Notes: generated from the sequence alone by a model not told the origin. Counted from the stretch's first letter, positions 17,282-25,808 are shown. The stretch is 59,944 nt of DNA from Lachnospiraceae bacterium (GCA_014804445.1 JAAUZU010000004.1:69942-129885); one strand, 5' to 3'. Numbers and translations are program-made.

Positions 17282-19567
17282 TTATTTAACCTGCATCTTT
17301 TTATCAATCAGATGATAAATCATGCTGATTACGAAGCACAATATGCCGCAGATAAAGAAGCTTAAAGCGTGTCCCAATGTATTATCGTAACTTATGTCAA
17401 CCAAAATCAGTTTTGCCACGCTGAACATCGAAAGGAACAGTCCGTATATCCTAAATGATTTCACGTAAAATTTGAATCCTATCACAATGCTTACAATGGC
17501 AAACAAAAATGCCGAAATGCTGATTACATAATTCGCAGCTTCATAGGAACACAGTATCGTCACCAGCAGAATGGTAAGTTTGACTCCGATATAGATTCCC
17601 GCCCACATTTTTTTATTTTGCTCAACAAGATTCTTGGAATTAACCATAAAAATCAGGATTGCCAGCAAAACAAGTATAAAGTGGCATATCTCATTGTCTA
17701 CCGCCATAACTGCAAATAAACTCGCTGCCATCAGTATTGCATTTATTATCCGCGTGACACTTACGCTGCTTTTTTCTATTTGCAGCGTTTGAAAATTCTT
17801 TATGAACCTGCTCTTCATTGCAAAAATGTTCAGGATTGAGATGACACAAATCATGATTGTCGTTTCAATATCATAATTTACCTTCATATCATCCATCACA
17901 TAGGTCAGGCTGATAAAAATGAATAAAAGCCCCGCCAAGTATGAAAACAACTTGAACTTGCCATTATACTGCTCCTTTTTCACATACATGCAGACTCCCA
18001 GAATGGCAAAGAACGACAGACCGAGGCAAAAATGCTCGGCAGGGTATTTCATATCAAAGAAACAATAAATGACTGCCATCAGTAAACTCACATATTTATA
18101 GACGCAATCATCTTTATAATATCCCAGCAACATCAGCAGAATCATCACAAATGAAACTCCGACATGATTCTGGAAAAAGGGAACCATATATACGGACATG
18201 ACAAATAACGGAAGGCAGAAACACTGGATCAGGACTTTGCCCTCATCCTTCCTGTTGTCAAACTTTTTCTCTATCACCGCCAATAATGCTGCGCCTATTA
18301 TAATATAAATAATCCCTCTGATACTATCCCAATCATTCCAACTGCCCCACAATAGCGCCCAATATGTTATATTACTGATAAACAGCATCATAAATATGGT
18401 ATTTATGATTACAAAAACGCCAAAACCCGCATTGCTTTCCTTTAGCTTCGCCATAAGGAAAAATACGAATTGTACTATCAAAAACAACAGAACTACTCCC
18501 GCTATTATCTCTGTCAGATACGCCGTCCAGTCCAGAGCATAGCCTTTCGCTTCTGCCAATTTTTTCCACGAGAACGCAGCGGGGCGCATCAGATAAGCTC
18601 CCACCCATATCTGCAATACATTCATGCAGTTAAAAGTATTGTTTATGACATTTTTATGAAATTCCCTGCTGTAATTGCTCACATAGAAAATGGAAGCAGT
18701 CACCACAAAGAACAGGCTGAGAAGAAACAGCTTGGTATGGTCAGATTCTTTCATACACAGGATAATGCCGAAAAACAATGCAATCGTAATACCGCATTGT
18801 CCTATGATCTGAAATATTCTGTCCTGCCATTTCGATAAATAGCAGACGAATACCGTCCAGACCAAAATAAAAAGGTATAGCGCAATATCTCCGATTGCCT
18901 TAAAATACAGGTTCGTCAGAAACAGGGATATATAAACCGCACCGATACCGCAGCTACTGATTGCCAGATACAGTTTGTTGTTATGCTTCCTTAATTTCAA
19001 CAACCCGAATGTCGCAAGCAGAATGCTCACAACATACATCGCTGTCATTTTTATCGTATCAGTAATGAACGGCGCTAATAAAGTAGCAAACAGAATAAAG
19101 CTTATAAAAATCAGAACCGAAGCAAATATCCCCATCCATGACTTACCAATCATGTTCTCCAAATCCTTAGGCTTGGCTGCCTTATTCTGCGGCTGCATGT
19201 AAGGAACCTGCGGCTGCGGCATTACTCTCTGCTGCATGTATGGTGCCTGCGGTTGCGGCATTACTCTCTGGGGCTGCATGTATGGAGCCTGTGACTGCGG
19301 CATTACTCCCTGCTGCGTGTACGGAGCCTGCGGCTGCCTCTGCATTTCCGCCTTCAGCATATTCAGCTGATGATTCATATAATCGATTTCCGTCTGCAAA
19401 TATCTGATTTTATCATCCAATATCGAACTGTTGACATTTTGATTCCTGCATTCATAAATCAAATCATTCAACTGTTTTCTATCTGCAAGCAGGCGATTTT
19501 CATAATTTAGGATTGAAACCTCTACACTGTTCAAATTATTTAAATGATTCAACTTTTTCTTCTCCAC
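17282..19567 (-). CDS. DUF2339-like polytopic membrane protein with coiled-coil N-terminus
   Basis: The protein has 761 aa. Residues 1-75 are charged and heptad-like (a coiled coil with LDDKIRYLQTEIDYMNHQLNMLKAEM in pieces). Residues ~76-128 are a Gln/Pro/Met-rich low-complexity linker of repeated APYMQ..RVMPQPQ units. The remainder is some twenty hydrophobic segments beginning IGKSWMGIFASVLIFISFILF. This layout (cytoplasmic coiled coil, linker, many membrane spans) matches DUF2339 predicted membrane proteins, whose function is unknown. The gene is upstream of and probably co-transcribed with the EAL phosphodiesterase, suggesting a shared envelope-related function; that is inference only. Confidence 0.75.
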   Translation of the reverse strand: MEKKKLNHLNNLNSVEVSILNYENRLLADRKQLNDLIYECRNQNVNSSILDDKIRYLQTEIDYMNHQLNMLKAEMQRQPQAPYTQQGVMPQSQAPYMQPQRVMPQPQAPYMQQRVMPQPQVPYMQPQNKAAKPKDLENMIGKSWMGIFASVLIFISFILFATLLAPFITDTIKMTAMYVVSILLATFGLLKLRKHNNKLYLAISSCGIGAVYISLFLTNLYFKAIGDIALYLFILVWTVFVCYLSKWQDRIFQIIGQCGITIALFFGIILCMKESDHTKLFLLSLFFVVTASIFYVSNYSREFHKNVINNTFNCMNVLQIWVGAYLMRPAAFSWKKLAEAKGYALDWTAYLTEIIAGVVLLFLIVQFVFFLMAKLKESNAGFGVFVIINTIFMMLFISNITYWALLWGSWNDWDSIRGIIYIIIGAALLAVIEKKFDNRKDEGKVLIQCFCLPLFVMSVYMVPFFQNHVGVSFVMILLMLLGYYKDDCVYKYVSLLMAVIYCFFDMKYPAEHFCLGLSFFAILGVCMYVKKEQYNGKFKLFSYLAGLLFIFISLTYVMDDMKVNYDIETTIMICVISILNIFAMKSRFIKNFQTLQIEKSSVSVTRIINAILMAASLFAVMAVDNEICHFILVLLAILIFMVNSKNLVEQNKKMWAGIYIGVKLTILLVTILCSYEAANYVISISAFLFAIVSIVIGFKFYVKSFRIYGLFLSMFSVAKLILVDISYDNTLGHALSFFICGILCFVISMIYHLIDKKMQVK
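19187..19338 (-). repeat. Tandem 39/42-base coding repeats in the DUF2339-like gene
   Basis: About three and a half imperfect units with a shared core GCGGCATTACTCT(G/C) and CTGCATGTA encode APYMQPQRVMPQPQ-type blocks. The unit alternates between 39 and 42 bases, always in frame, so copy-number change would lengthen the linker without a frameshift. Confidence 0.75.
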
Positions 19568-19589
19568 TGTTCCTATGGCAAAAGCAATA

Positions 19590-19618
19590 TTGACCTGCGT
19601 TTAAATAAATGATACTCT
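19590..19618 (+). promoter_or_regulatory. Predicted promoter for the SCP2 gene
   Basis: TTGACC (19590-19595) and TACTCT (19613-19618) are separated by 17 bases in the divergent intergenic region, about 70 bases before the SCP2 start. The -10 match is moderate. Confidence 0.45.
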
Positions 19619-19689
19619 AAATACATAAAAAACACAAGTTTAGAAGAATTGTTTTTCCACTTCATACTTGCAAAACGGAGGAATGCAAA

Positions 19690-20031
19690 ATGACATATGA
19701 AGAATTATTTTCAGGCGTGAAAGCCGAATTTATGAACGCTGATGTAAGTGACGTAAACGAGCACCTGGCATATCAGTTTAATATTACAGGCGAAGCACAG
19801 GGGATTTTTTATGCAGAGGTAAAAGACGGAAAGCTGTCCGTGGAACCGTATGAGTATTATGACAGAGACGCCATGTTTACATGTAAAGCAGAAACATTGA
19901 TAAAAATTGCAAAAGGGGAACTCGACCCGATTATGGCTGTCACCCTTCAAAAGCTGAAAGTAGAAGGAAATATTGAAAAAGCGTTGAAGCTAAAGGGGCT
20001 GATTGACAGCAAAAAGAAAAAAGGGTTTTAA
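19690..20031 (+). CDS. SCP2 sterol-binding-domain protein
   Basis: The 113-aa protein is a single SCP2-like domain: the N-terminal helix YEELFSGVKAEF, central strands IFYAEVKDGKLSVEPYEY, then the typical LIKIAKGELDPIMAVTLQKLKVEGNIEKALKL with the buried pocket helix. Bacterial SCP2 proteins bind lipids or hydrophobic ligands in the cytoplasm; none has a defined role in this setting. The start has CGGAGG eight bases upstream. The gene is monocistronic and divergent from the DUF2339-like gene. Confidence 0.88.
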   Translation: MTYEELFSGVKAEFMNADVSDVNEHLAYQFNITGEAQGIFYAEVKDGKLSVEPYEYYDRDAMFTCKAETLIKIAKGELDPIMAVTLQKLKVEGNIEKALKLKGLIDSKKKKGF

Positions 20032-20100
20032 CTGTAAAAGAATATTCTAATATATAAATCAACCAACCAATTCGTGTTAAATTTTCAAGGTAAAACTATT

Positions 20101-20205
20101 GTCTGGAGCTGAAAAGCCCCGTCCATAAAAGGATGGGGCTTGAAACTTAGCACAATCACCTGTTTCAGCCCACGTGGCTCGGTCGTCATGGTCTTTCTTA
20201 TTTAT
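20101..20205 (-). pseudogene. Decayed T-box leader remnant (stem I deleted)
   Basis: The minus-strand reading matches both ends of the intact ileS leader: AATAAGAAAGACCATGACGA at the 5' side, then CAGGTGATTGTGC where the intact copy has CAGGTGGTTATGC, then the terminator stem AGCCCC(A/G)TCC with the same TTTTA loop (20115-20140). The specifier stem and the middle helices are missing, the T-box bulge is mutated and no gene follows on this strand. It cannot be a working riboswitch. Confidence 0.75.
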
Positions 20206-20262
20206 TTCATCCGGCAAATCAACTATATGAAACGTATTTATAGTGAAAGGAGGTAAAGCGTT

Positions 20263-20739
20263 ATGAGCTGCTCAGAAAAAGATTTTGTATCAACGTATAA
20301 CCAATATGTTGATATGATTTACAGGTTATGTTTTTCATTTTTGAAAAATAAGGAGGATACAGAAGATGCTGTCCAGTCAGTTTTCGTGAAATATTTAAAA
20401 ATCGAAAAAAAATTTGAAAACCATCATCACGAAAAAGCGTGGTTTATTGTAACGTCGTCTAACATATGTAAAGATATGTTGCGGCAGTCGTGGAGACGCA
20501 ATATTAGTGTTGAGACCTATGACTTTATTCCGGATACAGAAGATCCGACCGGCAATGAAGTCTATATGGCAATTTGGGATTTACCGTATAAGTATAAAAC
20601 AGTAGTATATCTCTACTATTACGAGGGATACAAAACCCATGAAATAGCAGAAATACTGCATAAGCCTTCTTCAACTATCCGGAACCATTTGACAGAAGCC
20701 CGAAGACATCTGAAAAAAATACTAGGAGGTAATTCATAA
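20263..20739 (+). CDS. ECF-type RNA polymerase sigma factor
   Basis: The protein has 158 aa. Region 2 is at ~10-70 (YVDMIYRLCFSFLKNKEDTEDAVQSVF split: IYRLCFSFLK and EDTEDAVQSVF). Region 4 is at ~105-155, with the helix-turn-helix KTHEIAEILHKPSSTIRNHL. The start has AAAGGAGG nearby. The stop overlaps the next gene's start as TAATG, so translation is coupled to its membrane partner, which probably acts as its anti-sigma factor. No convincing self-promoter could be identified upstream, where the decayed T-box lies. Confidence 0.9.
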   Translation: MSCSEKDFVSTYNQYVDMIYRLCFSFLKNKEDTEDAVQSVFVKYLKIEKKFENHHHEKAWFIVTSSNICKDMLRQSWRRNISVETYDFIPDTEDPTGNEVYMAIWDLPYKYKTVVYLYYYEGYKTHEIAEILHKPSSTIRNHLTEARRHLKKILGGNS

Positions 20740-22184
20740 TGAGTAATGATAAAATTATTGCAGCGTGGAACAGAATGAATCCGGACAGCAGTACAAAAGA
20801 AAAAATATTGCAGCAGCTACAAGAGACTATGAAAACAAACAGAAAAAGCAGCTTCACAAGAAAGTTCCGCCGTTTTGCCGTTGGATTTGCGGCGGCAGTT
20901 ATTTTATTATTAGGCAGTTTCGGAACAGTGTATGCAGCAAGTCCTGCGTTTAGAGAGTATGTGCACTCACTGTTGTTTCCTTTGTATACTTCTGATGAAA
21001 TTGTAAGCATTGAAAATGGGCACATGACAGGTTCTTTCGATAAAACAGATGTATTACTTTCCTTCTTGGACAAATTTAATAAAAAGGAATTTGGAAACTC
21101 AATTACTGCGATAAAAGAAAATGGCTATCATTATAGCTTATTTATGCAAAATGAGAACCGGCTTATGGCTTTTGTAAACTGTAGTACTGAGGGGTATTGC
21201 ATTGTAGTATACATGGAACGAATCGCATATGAAAGCACAGAAGGAATATGGCAGGTAACAGGTTATCAAATTTTGGAAAACGCTGCTGCTGAAAATATGA
21301 AGAGTCAGTTGGAACCGTATTCTGATACCACTGCAGAGGAAATAACTTCTTTCCCACAGGAAGATACCGCTATAAAAGGTACAGAAAATGCTGTTATTAT
21401 GTATAATGTAAATGAGAAAGAAAATATTGTTTCTCTTGATGAAGACGATGGCAAGGTTGTAAGCAATATTTTAAACGCATGTGACCGGCATGATGACATA
21501 AAGGGTGATTTGTTTCAATATGTCATCAAGATAAATGATATTTCTTACATGTTCGATTCAAATGGGAATGGGATGATGGATAGCGCAGGAAAGCACCTGG
21601 GAATTACCATCAGTGAAAATGACATGATTGTCATTAGAACATTATTTGAGCTATATAATATCTCGTTAAAAGAATCCGGAGAAACCGAGCCGCCACTTAA
21701 CGATTGTTCTATCGCGATAGGAAATCTATCGCTTTCACTATCCGAAAGCAGGCAGGACATTCTGGCAAATCTAGATGCAGCCGGTTTGGATTACAGCGAA
21801 GGCAAACCAGATTACCCCAATGAGGCAAAATATGACTTTTTTTATACTGCCGCAGGATATCTGCAAATTTATTTCCTTGATGATAATTGTGTCCGCATCA
21901 GATTGATTGATTTGGAATCTGCTTCAAGTTGGAATGCACAGACAGCCAGAGGACTGCAGCCCGGAGATACATATTCTCAGATGACAGAGCTATACGGAGA
22001 TGACTTTGAAGCACATGCATACGCCGGCAAGGAAATATATACTATATATCGCTATTCTGCCGGCGATTGCATCTGCGAATTTGGAATATTCGGAGAAAAT
22101 TCGGAAGATATTTATAATATAGACATCTATCTCCCCAGTCAATCCCCTATTTATGAATACGGAGAAGAAATACCCTTACGCTGA
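20739..22184 (+). CDS. Single-pass membrane protein, putative anti-sigma partner
   Basis: The protein has 481 aa. Residues 1-45 are a basic cytoplasmic segment, and one transmembrane helix at ~47-67 is VGFAAAVILLLGSFGTVYAA. The remaining ~410 residues are extracellular. Its position, coupled to an ECF sigma gene by TAATG, with a short cytoplasmic N-terminus and one membrane span, is the layout of clostridial anti-sigma factors. I recognise no zinc-binding anti-sigma motif. The extracytoplasmic part contains an EF-hand-like FDSNGNGMMDSAG stretch and a C-terminal beta-rich domain (GLQPGDTYSQMTELYG) that resembles SmpA/DUF4309-type modules. That comparison is weak. The signal sensed is unknown. 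Confidence 0.7.
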   Translation: MSNDKIIAAWNRMNPDSSTKEKILQQLQETMKTNRKSSFTRKFRRFAVGFAAAVILLLGSFGTVYAASPAFREYVHSLLFPLYTSDEIVSIENGHMTGSFDKTDVLLSFLDKFNKKEFGNSITAIKENGYHYSLFMQNENRLMAFVNCSTEGYCIVVYMERIAYESTEGIWQVTGYQILENAAAENMKSQLEPYSDTTAEEITSFPQEDTAIKGTENAVIMYNVNEKENIVSLDEDDGKVVSNILNACDRHDDIKGDLFQYVIKINDISYMFDSNGNGMMDSAGKHLGITISENDMIVIRTLFELYNISLKESGETEPPLNDCSIAIGNLSLSLSESRQDILANLDAAGLDYSEGKPDYPNEAKYDFFYTAAGYLQIYFLDDNCVRIRLIDLESASSWNAQTARGLQPGDTYSQMTELYGDDFEAHAYAGKEIYTIYRYSAGDCICEFGIFGENSEDIYNIDIYLPSQSPIYEYGEEIPLR

Positions 22185-22209
22185 CGACGTCCCCTTCCGC
22201 AAAGCACAC

Positions 22210-22680
22210 CTACCGCGCCCACTGCCACATGACAAGAAAACCAAGGAGCAGTACAAAAAAGAAAATTCCGCCTGCGCATCTTTTTATTTTTTCCTTGCGC
22301 ATTTCTTTTCGCAATGCCGCAACTGCGTAGTGGTCTTTTGGCAGTGGCGCAAGGAGTTCGTCGATTAACTGCTGCATGCCTTTCAGATAGGGATATTTCT
22401 CCATCATACTGCCCCATCCGGTAAGCCCCATTTCCACCTTGTCATTTCCTATCCATGCTTCCATGTGCAGCAACCCATCCCGATACTGATACTGAAAAAA
22501 GCGGTTAATCTGCGGCAGCCCTGACCCTGCTCCATAAAATTTTGACCACTCATAATACACATTCCCTGCAAAGCTCACCTTCCGCTCAAAGTGGTTTACG
22601 GACAGAAAACGCTGTATGACGCTCTCCACCCATTCTTCCTGCAATCCAAGCCGGATATCCTTTATGTATCTTTTCTCCAT
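22210..22680 (-). CDS. Hypothetical tail-anchored protein
   Basis: The protein has 156 aa. I do not recognise the family. It has a soluble N-terminal ~125 residues (conserved-looking FERKVSFAGNVYYEWSKFYGAG and LKGMQQLIDELLAPLPKDHY), a basic stretch RKEMRKEKIKR, and one C-terminal hydrophobic helix (GGIFFFVLLLGFLVMWQW), so it is probably held in the membrane with its body inside. GGGGAG precedes the start by five bases. It converges with the anti-sigma-like gene, stops 25 bases apart. Confidence 0.7.
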   Translation of the reverse strand: MEKRYIKDIRLGLQEEWVESVIQRFLSVNHFERKVSFAGNVYYEWSKFYGAGSGLPQINRFFQYQYRDGLLHMEAWIGNDKVEMGLTGWGSMMEKYPYLKGMQQLIDELLAPLPKDHYAVAALRKEMRKEKIKRCAGGIFFFVLLLGFLVMWQWAR

Positions 22681-22817
22681 TTTTGCTCCCCATTTTTAAG
22701 CTTATAAAGTCATTGCCATGATATCTGAAAATTTTATATCGGTAACTTATCATTTTGCTTTATTATTTTATCACAATAATCCACGCAATCCTATCAGATA
22801 TTTCTTAAAATTCTCCA

Positions 22818-23044
22818 CTAATCCGGACGCCTAAAAGTAACAGTGTCCAAATCTGTATCTAAATCTTCAAGAACCGTTATCTCTCCACCCTCTTGTACAC
22901 AAAGTACCAAATAAGTCAAAGATGTGTCTGCACCGCAACAGTAGTGGTACCGGTTGATGAACCATTATCATATAATAGTGTAACAAATTTATAACTGTTT
23001 CTCCTTGACGGTTCTACCAAAAAGTCGTATGATAGGTGCAACAT
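22818..23044 (-). pseudogene. Possible frameshifted small-protein remnant
   Basis: From an ATG at 23044 a 42-codon frame (MLHLSYDFLVEPSRRNSYKF, then VTLLYDNGSSTGTTTV) stops early. A second frame overlaps and continues (GADTSLTYLVLCVQEGG, then ITVLEDLDTDLDT) to a stop at 22818. Together they would give one ~75-aa protein after a single-base frame change near 22935-22945. There is no good ribosome site, and the pncB promoter lies on the other strand in the same DNA. The family is unrecognised; it may be a chance pair of frames. Apart from this, and the pncB promoter, I see nothing in the 22681-23113 gap. Confidence 0.3.
23005..23033 (+). promoter_or_regulatory. Promoter of pncB
   Basis: TTGACG (23005-23010) and TATGAT (23028-23033) are separated by exactly 17 bases. 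Transcription would start near 23040, leaving a ~75-base leader. Confidence 0.75.
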
Positions 23045-23113
23045 TTACAACTGTCTTGACAATGGAGAAAATTCAATTTGTACGCGTGCCAAAGCACGCA
23101 GATGGGAGCGAAG

Positions 23114-24568
23114 ATGGATAGACAAAATCTCACTCTGCTGACGGACCTCTATGAGCTTACCATGATGCAGGGCTACTTCAAAAACAAGGACAAGAATGAA
23201 ACCGTTATTTTTGATGCATTTTACCGCGCCAATCCAAACGGCGGCGGTTATGCCATTGCCGCCGGCTTAGAGCAGGTTATCAATTACATCAAAAATCTTC
23301 GTTTTGCAGAAGAGGATATTGCCTATCTGGCAAGCCTTGGCATTTTCGATTCTGAATTTCTGGATTACCTGCAGGACTTCCGGTTTACCGGCGATATCTA
23401 TGCCATTCCCGAGGGCACGGTTATTTTTCCGAGAGAGCCGTTTGTCAAGGTTATCGCACCCATCATGCAGGCGCAGCTTGTGGAAACCGCTATCCTGACC
23501 ATCATCAACCACCAGAGTCTGATTGCCACCAAAGCCTCCCGCGTCTGCTTTGCTGCGCAGGGCGACGGTATTATGGAGTTCGGACTGCGGCGTGCACAGG
23601 GTCCGGACGCAGGCATTTACGGCGCAAGGGCTGCCATGATTGGCGGCTGTGTTGCCACCAGCAATGTGCTTGCCGGACAGCTTTTTGACGTACCTGTCAA
23701 GGGAACCCACGCCCATAGCTGGATTATGAGTTTTCCTGATGAATATACAGCATTTAAGACCTATGCCGATATTTACCCGAATGCATGCATACTGCTGGTA
23801 GACACCTACGACACATTGAAATCAGGCGTTCCCAACGCCATAAGAGTGTTCACGGAAATGCGCGAGGCCGGAATCCCTCTGACCTCATACGGCATCCGCC
23901 TTGACAGCGGCGACCTCGCCTACCTGTCCAAGAAGGCACGCAAAATGCTGGATGCAGCGGGCTTCCCTGACGCTGTCATTTCCGCTTCCAACGATTTGGA
24001 CGAGTACCTGATTGACAGCCTGAAGGTGCAGGGCGCTACCATCACTTCATGGGGTGTCGGCACAAACCTGATTACCTCCAAGGACTGCCCTTCCTTCGGC
24101 GGCGTATACAAGCTGGCTGCAGTAAAAGGCGCCGACGGCAGCTTTATTCCTAAAATCAAGCTTTCAGAAAACAGTGAAAAGGTTACCAACCCCGGTAATA
24201 AGACCATCTACCGTATTTATGAGAAGGATACCGGCAAAATCAAGGCAGACTTGATCTGTCTGGCGGACGAGCACTTTGACCCTTCCGAGCCCATGAAGCT
24301 TTTCGACCCGGTGGAGCCATGGAAGAAAACCAGACTGGAGGGCGGCACTTATACCCTGCGGGAGCTTATGGTTCCTATCTTCCAAAACGGCGAGTGCTGC
24401 TATACCTCACCAAAGGTAATGGAAATCCGCGACATTTGCCAAAAAGAGCTAAATACCCTTTGGGACGAAACCAGACGTCTGGTCAATCCCCACAAGGTTT
24501 ATGTGGACCTCTCCCAAAAGCTTTACGACACCAAAATCAAGCTTTTGGACGAGATGAGCGAAAAATAA
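23114..24568 (+). CDS. pncB: Nicotinate phosphoribosyltransferase
   Basis: The 484-aa protein joins nicotinate to PRPP to give nicotinate mononucleotide in NAD salvage. It is full length for this group, with typical motifs: LTDLYELTMMQGYF at the N-terminus, NPNGGGYAIAAGLEQ, EFGLRRAQGPDAG (with the conserved basic residues for phosphate binding), GTHAHSWIMSF containing the autophosphorylated-His region, and the RLDSGDLAYLSKKAR phosphoribosyl-binding segment, then GVGTNLITS. I choose the ATG at 23114 because GGGAG lies five bases before it; a frame to 23078 has no site. It has its own promoter and ends at a strong hairpin. PRPP would come from prs at the right end. Confidence 0.95.
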   Translation: MDRQNLTLLTDLYELTMMQGYFKNKDKNETVIFDAFYRANPNGGGYAIAAGLEQVINYIKNLRFAEEDIAYLASLGIFDSEFLDYLQDFRFTGDIYAIPEGTVIFPREPFVKVIAPIMQAQLVETAILTIINHQSLIATKASRVCFAAQGDGIMEFGLRRAQGPDAGIYGARAAMIGGCVATSNVLAGQLFDVPVKGTHAHSWIMSFPDEYTAFKTYADIYPNACILLVDTYDTLKSGVPNAIRVFTEMREAGIPLTSYGIRLDSGDLAYLSKKARKMLDAAGFPDAVISASNDLDEYLIDSLKVQGATITSWGVGTNLITSKDCPSFGGVYKLAAVKGADGSFIPKIKLSENSEKVTNPGNKTIYRIYEKDTGKIKADLICLADEHFDPSEPMKLFDPVEPWKKTRLEGGTYTLRELMVPIFQNGECCYTSPKVMEIRDICQKELNTLWDETRRLVNPHKVYVDLSQKLYDTKIKLLDEMSEK

Positions 24569-24610
24569 CATGCCAATTCATCCTTATTCCTTTTCCTTTT
24601 CTTTAGAAAA

Positions 24611-24642
24611 GATGGGAGCAGATTTTTTCGTCTGCTCCCATC
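24611..24642. terminator. Bidirectional terminator between pncB and spoVT
   Basis: A perfect 12-bp stem (GATGGGAGCAGA / TCTGCTCCCATC) has an 8-base loop. On the plus strand TTCCTGTTTCT follows, on the minus strand TTTTCT. The two genes converge on it. Confidence 0.85.
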
Positions 24643-24678
24643 TTCCTGTTTCTATTGGTTTTTATGCTATTTTTCGCT

Positions 24679-25224
24679 TTACTGCTCCATCTGTCTGCCC
24701 AAAAATCCTGCTGCTGACATAATCAGCTTGTGCTCCACTTCTCCCAGCTTCGTCTTGCTGTCGCCTTCCAGAATGACAACAGCGCCAATCACATCGCCTT
24801 CACAGATAATGGGCGTCAACGCTTCCTGCAGGTATTCCTCGTTTTCCTCTTCAATCACAGGAATAAAACTTTTCTCCCCACGGGAAGCAATAATCGTCTC
24901 CCGCTCCGCTATTTTCTCTTCCAACTGCTTGCTGATGCTTTTGCCCAAAAAGTGCTTGTAACCGCCGCTTACCGCAATGAACTGGTCCCTGTCGGCAATC
25001 AGCGCCGCATGACCCGACACCTGTGACAAGCTTTCCGCATACTGTTTGGCAAAAGTTGTCATCTCCCCAATAGGGGAATATTTCTTTAATATAATCTCGC
25101 CTTCCCTGTCCGTAAAGATTTCCAAAGGATCACTTTCCCTGATCCTCAAGGTTCTGCGGATTTCCTTCGGTATGACGATACGTCCAAGGTCGTCTATCCT
25201 TCTTACGATTCCTGTTGCTTTCAT
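24679..25224 (-). CDS. spoVT: Stage V sporulation protein T, AbrB-type regulator
   Basis: The protein has 181 aa, full length for SpoVT. Residues 1-50 are the AbrB swapped-hairpin DNA-binding domain (MKATGIVRRIDDLGRIVIPK, then EIRRTLRIRESDPLEIF). Residues ~60-181 are the GAF-like sensor domain (HAALIADRDQFIAVSGG, ITPIICEGDVIGAVVIL-like end). SpoVT is made in the forespore and tunes late sporulation genes, so the organism belongs to a spore-forming lineage. The start has GGAGG six bases upstream. An inverted repeat in the leader (25241-25276) could be its own operator. In Bacillus it lies next to mfd; here 12 kb separates them. Confidence 0.95.
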   Translation of the reverse strand: MKATGIVRRIDDLGRIVIPKEIRRTLRIRESDPLEIFTDREGEIILKKYSPIGEMTTFAKQYAESLSQVSGHAALIADRDQFIAVSGGYKHFLGKSISKQLEEKIAERETIIASRGEKSFIPVIEEENEEYLQEALTPIICEGDVIGAVVILEGDSKTKLGEVEHKLIMSAAGFLGRQMEQ

Positions 25225-25240
25225 TTATTTCCTCCATTTG

Positions 25241-25276
25241 CAGATAATAATTTGTGAAACGTAATTCTATTATCTG
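25241..25276 (-). promoter_or_regulatory. Inverted repeat upstream of spoVT
   Basis: CAGATAATA (25241-25249) and TATTATCTG (25268-25276) form a perfect 9-bp inverted repeat centred ~35 bases before the spoVT start. It may be a binding site for an AbrB-type dimer, or a leader stem. Confidence 0.4.
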
Positions 25277-25331
25277 TAAATAGTGGTATTTTATACCTTG
25301 AAAATCGAAATACTGTGGAGAAAAAGGAAGT

Positions 25332-25808
25332 TTATATTTGTTCTCTTACCTGCATTAAAGCAAACCCAAGAAGATTTTGTCCATTCCATTTTTGCATGTT
25401 AAAACGATTCGTGTCCTGCATAGACAACCCAATCCCCCATATCTTATCGTGTACGGCACACTCTGCTAAAACGGCCTCTCCTGTTTCTTTTAGTTTTCTG
25501 CCAAGCTCTTGGTTCTGTGAAAACTTGGCAAGCAAACCATGATACACTATAATTTGGCGAATTCCATTCCAAACAACATCATCATAATTTGTTACCTGCC
25601 TGCCGTATTGCTTGACTTTTGAAACATCCTCCTCTGTCAATATTTTCTGTGCCATATCAAAATCACCGAAAGTAACGGCTTTCTCATACATCATGTATTG
25701 TTCCATTGAAGAAAACGCAACTCCCTCTACAGTGAACGGAGACAAATACCAGTTACTGAGCCAGCCATTTTCCTCGTTTGGATTATGAAAGCAAATAATC
25801 TTAATCAT
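25332..25808 (-). CDS. NADAR-family ADP-ribosyl glycohydrolase-like protein
   Basis: The protein has 158 aa and is a complete NADAR (YbiA-like) domain. Matching signatures are WLSNWYLSPF at 16-25, SSMEQYMMYEKA at 33-44 with the conserved Glu36, the central VVWNGIRQIIVYHGLLAKFSQN, TGEAVLAECAVHDKIWGIGL and the C-terminal WNGQNLLGFALMQVREQ. NADAR proteins remove ADP-ribose N-linked to guanine in DNA or RNA, and some act as antitoxins beside DarT-like ADP-ribosyltransferases. This gene's ATG overlaps the preceding stop (ATGA), and the operon begins with an ADP-ribosyltransferase-like gene. I therefore infer that it reverses the modification made by that partner. Confidence 0.88.
   Translation of the reverse strand: MIKIICFHNPNEENGWLSNWYLSPFTVEGVAFSSMEQYMMYEKAVTFGDFDMAQKILTEEDVSKVKQYGRQVTNYDDVVWNGIRQIIVYHGLLAKFSQNQELGRKLKETGEAVLAECAVHDKIWGIGLSMQDTNRFNMQKWNGQNLLGFALMQVREQI

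Noticed and set aside
20101..20140. Rho-independent terminator for the SCP2 gene on the plus strand
   Set aside because: The stem is strong but followed by GAAACTTAG rather than T, and its loop and flanks match the minus-strand T-box leader.
20216..20262. ECF-type self-promoter (TGAAAC) before the second sigma gene
   Set aside because: TGAAAC occurs at 20227-20232 but no CGTC-like -10 lies at the right distance.
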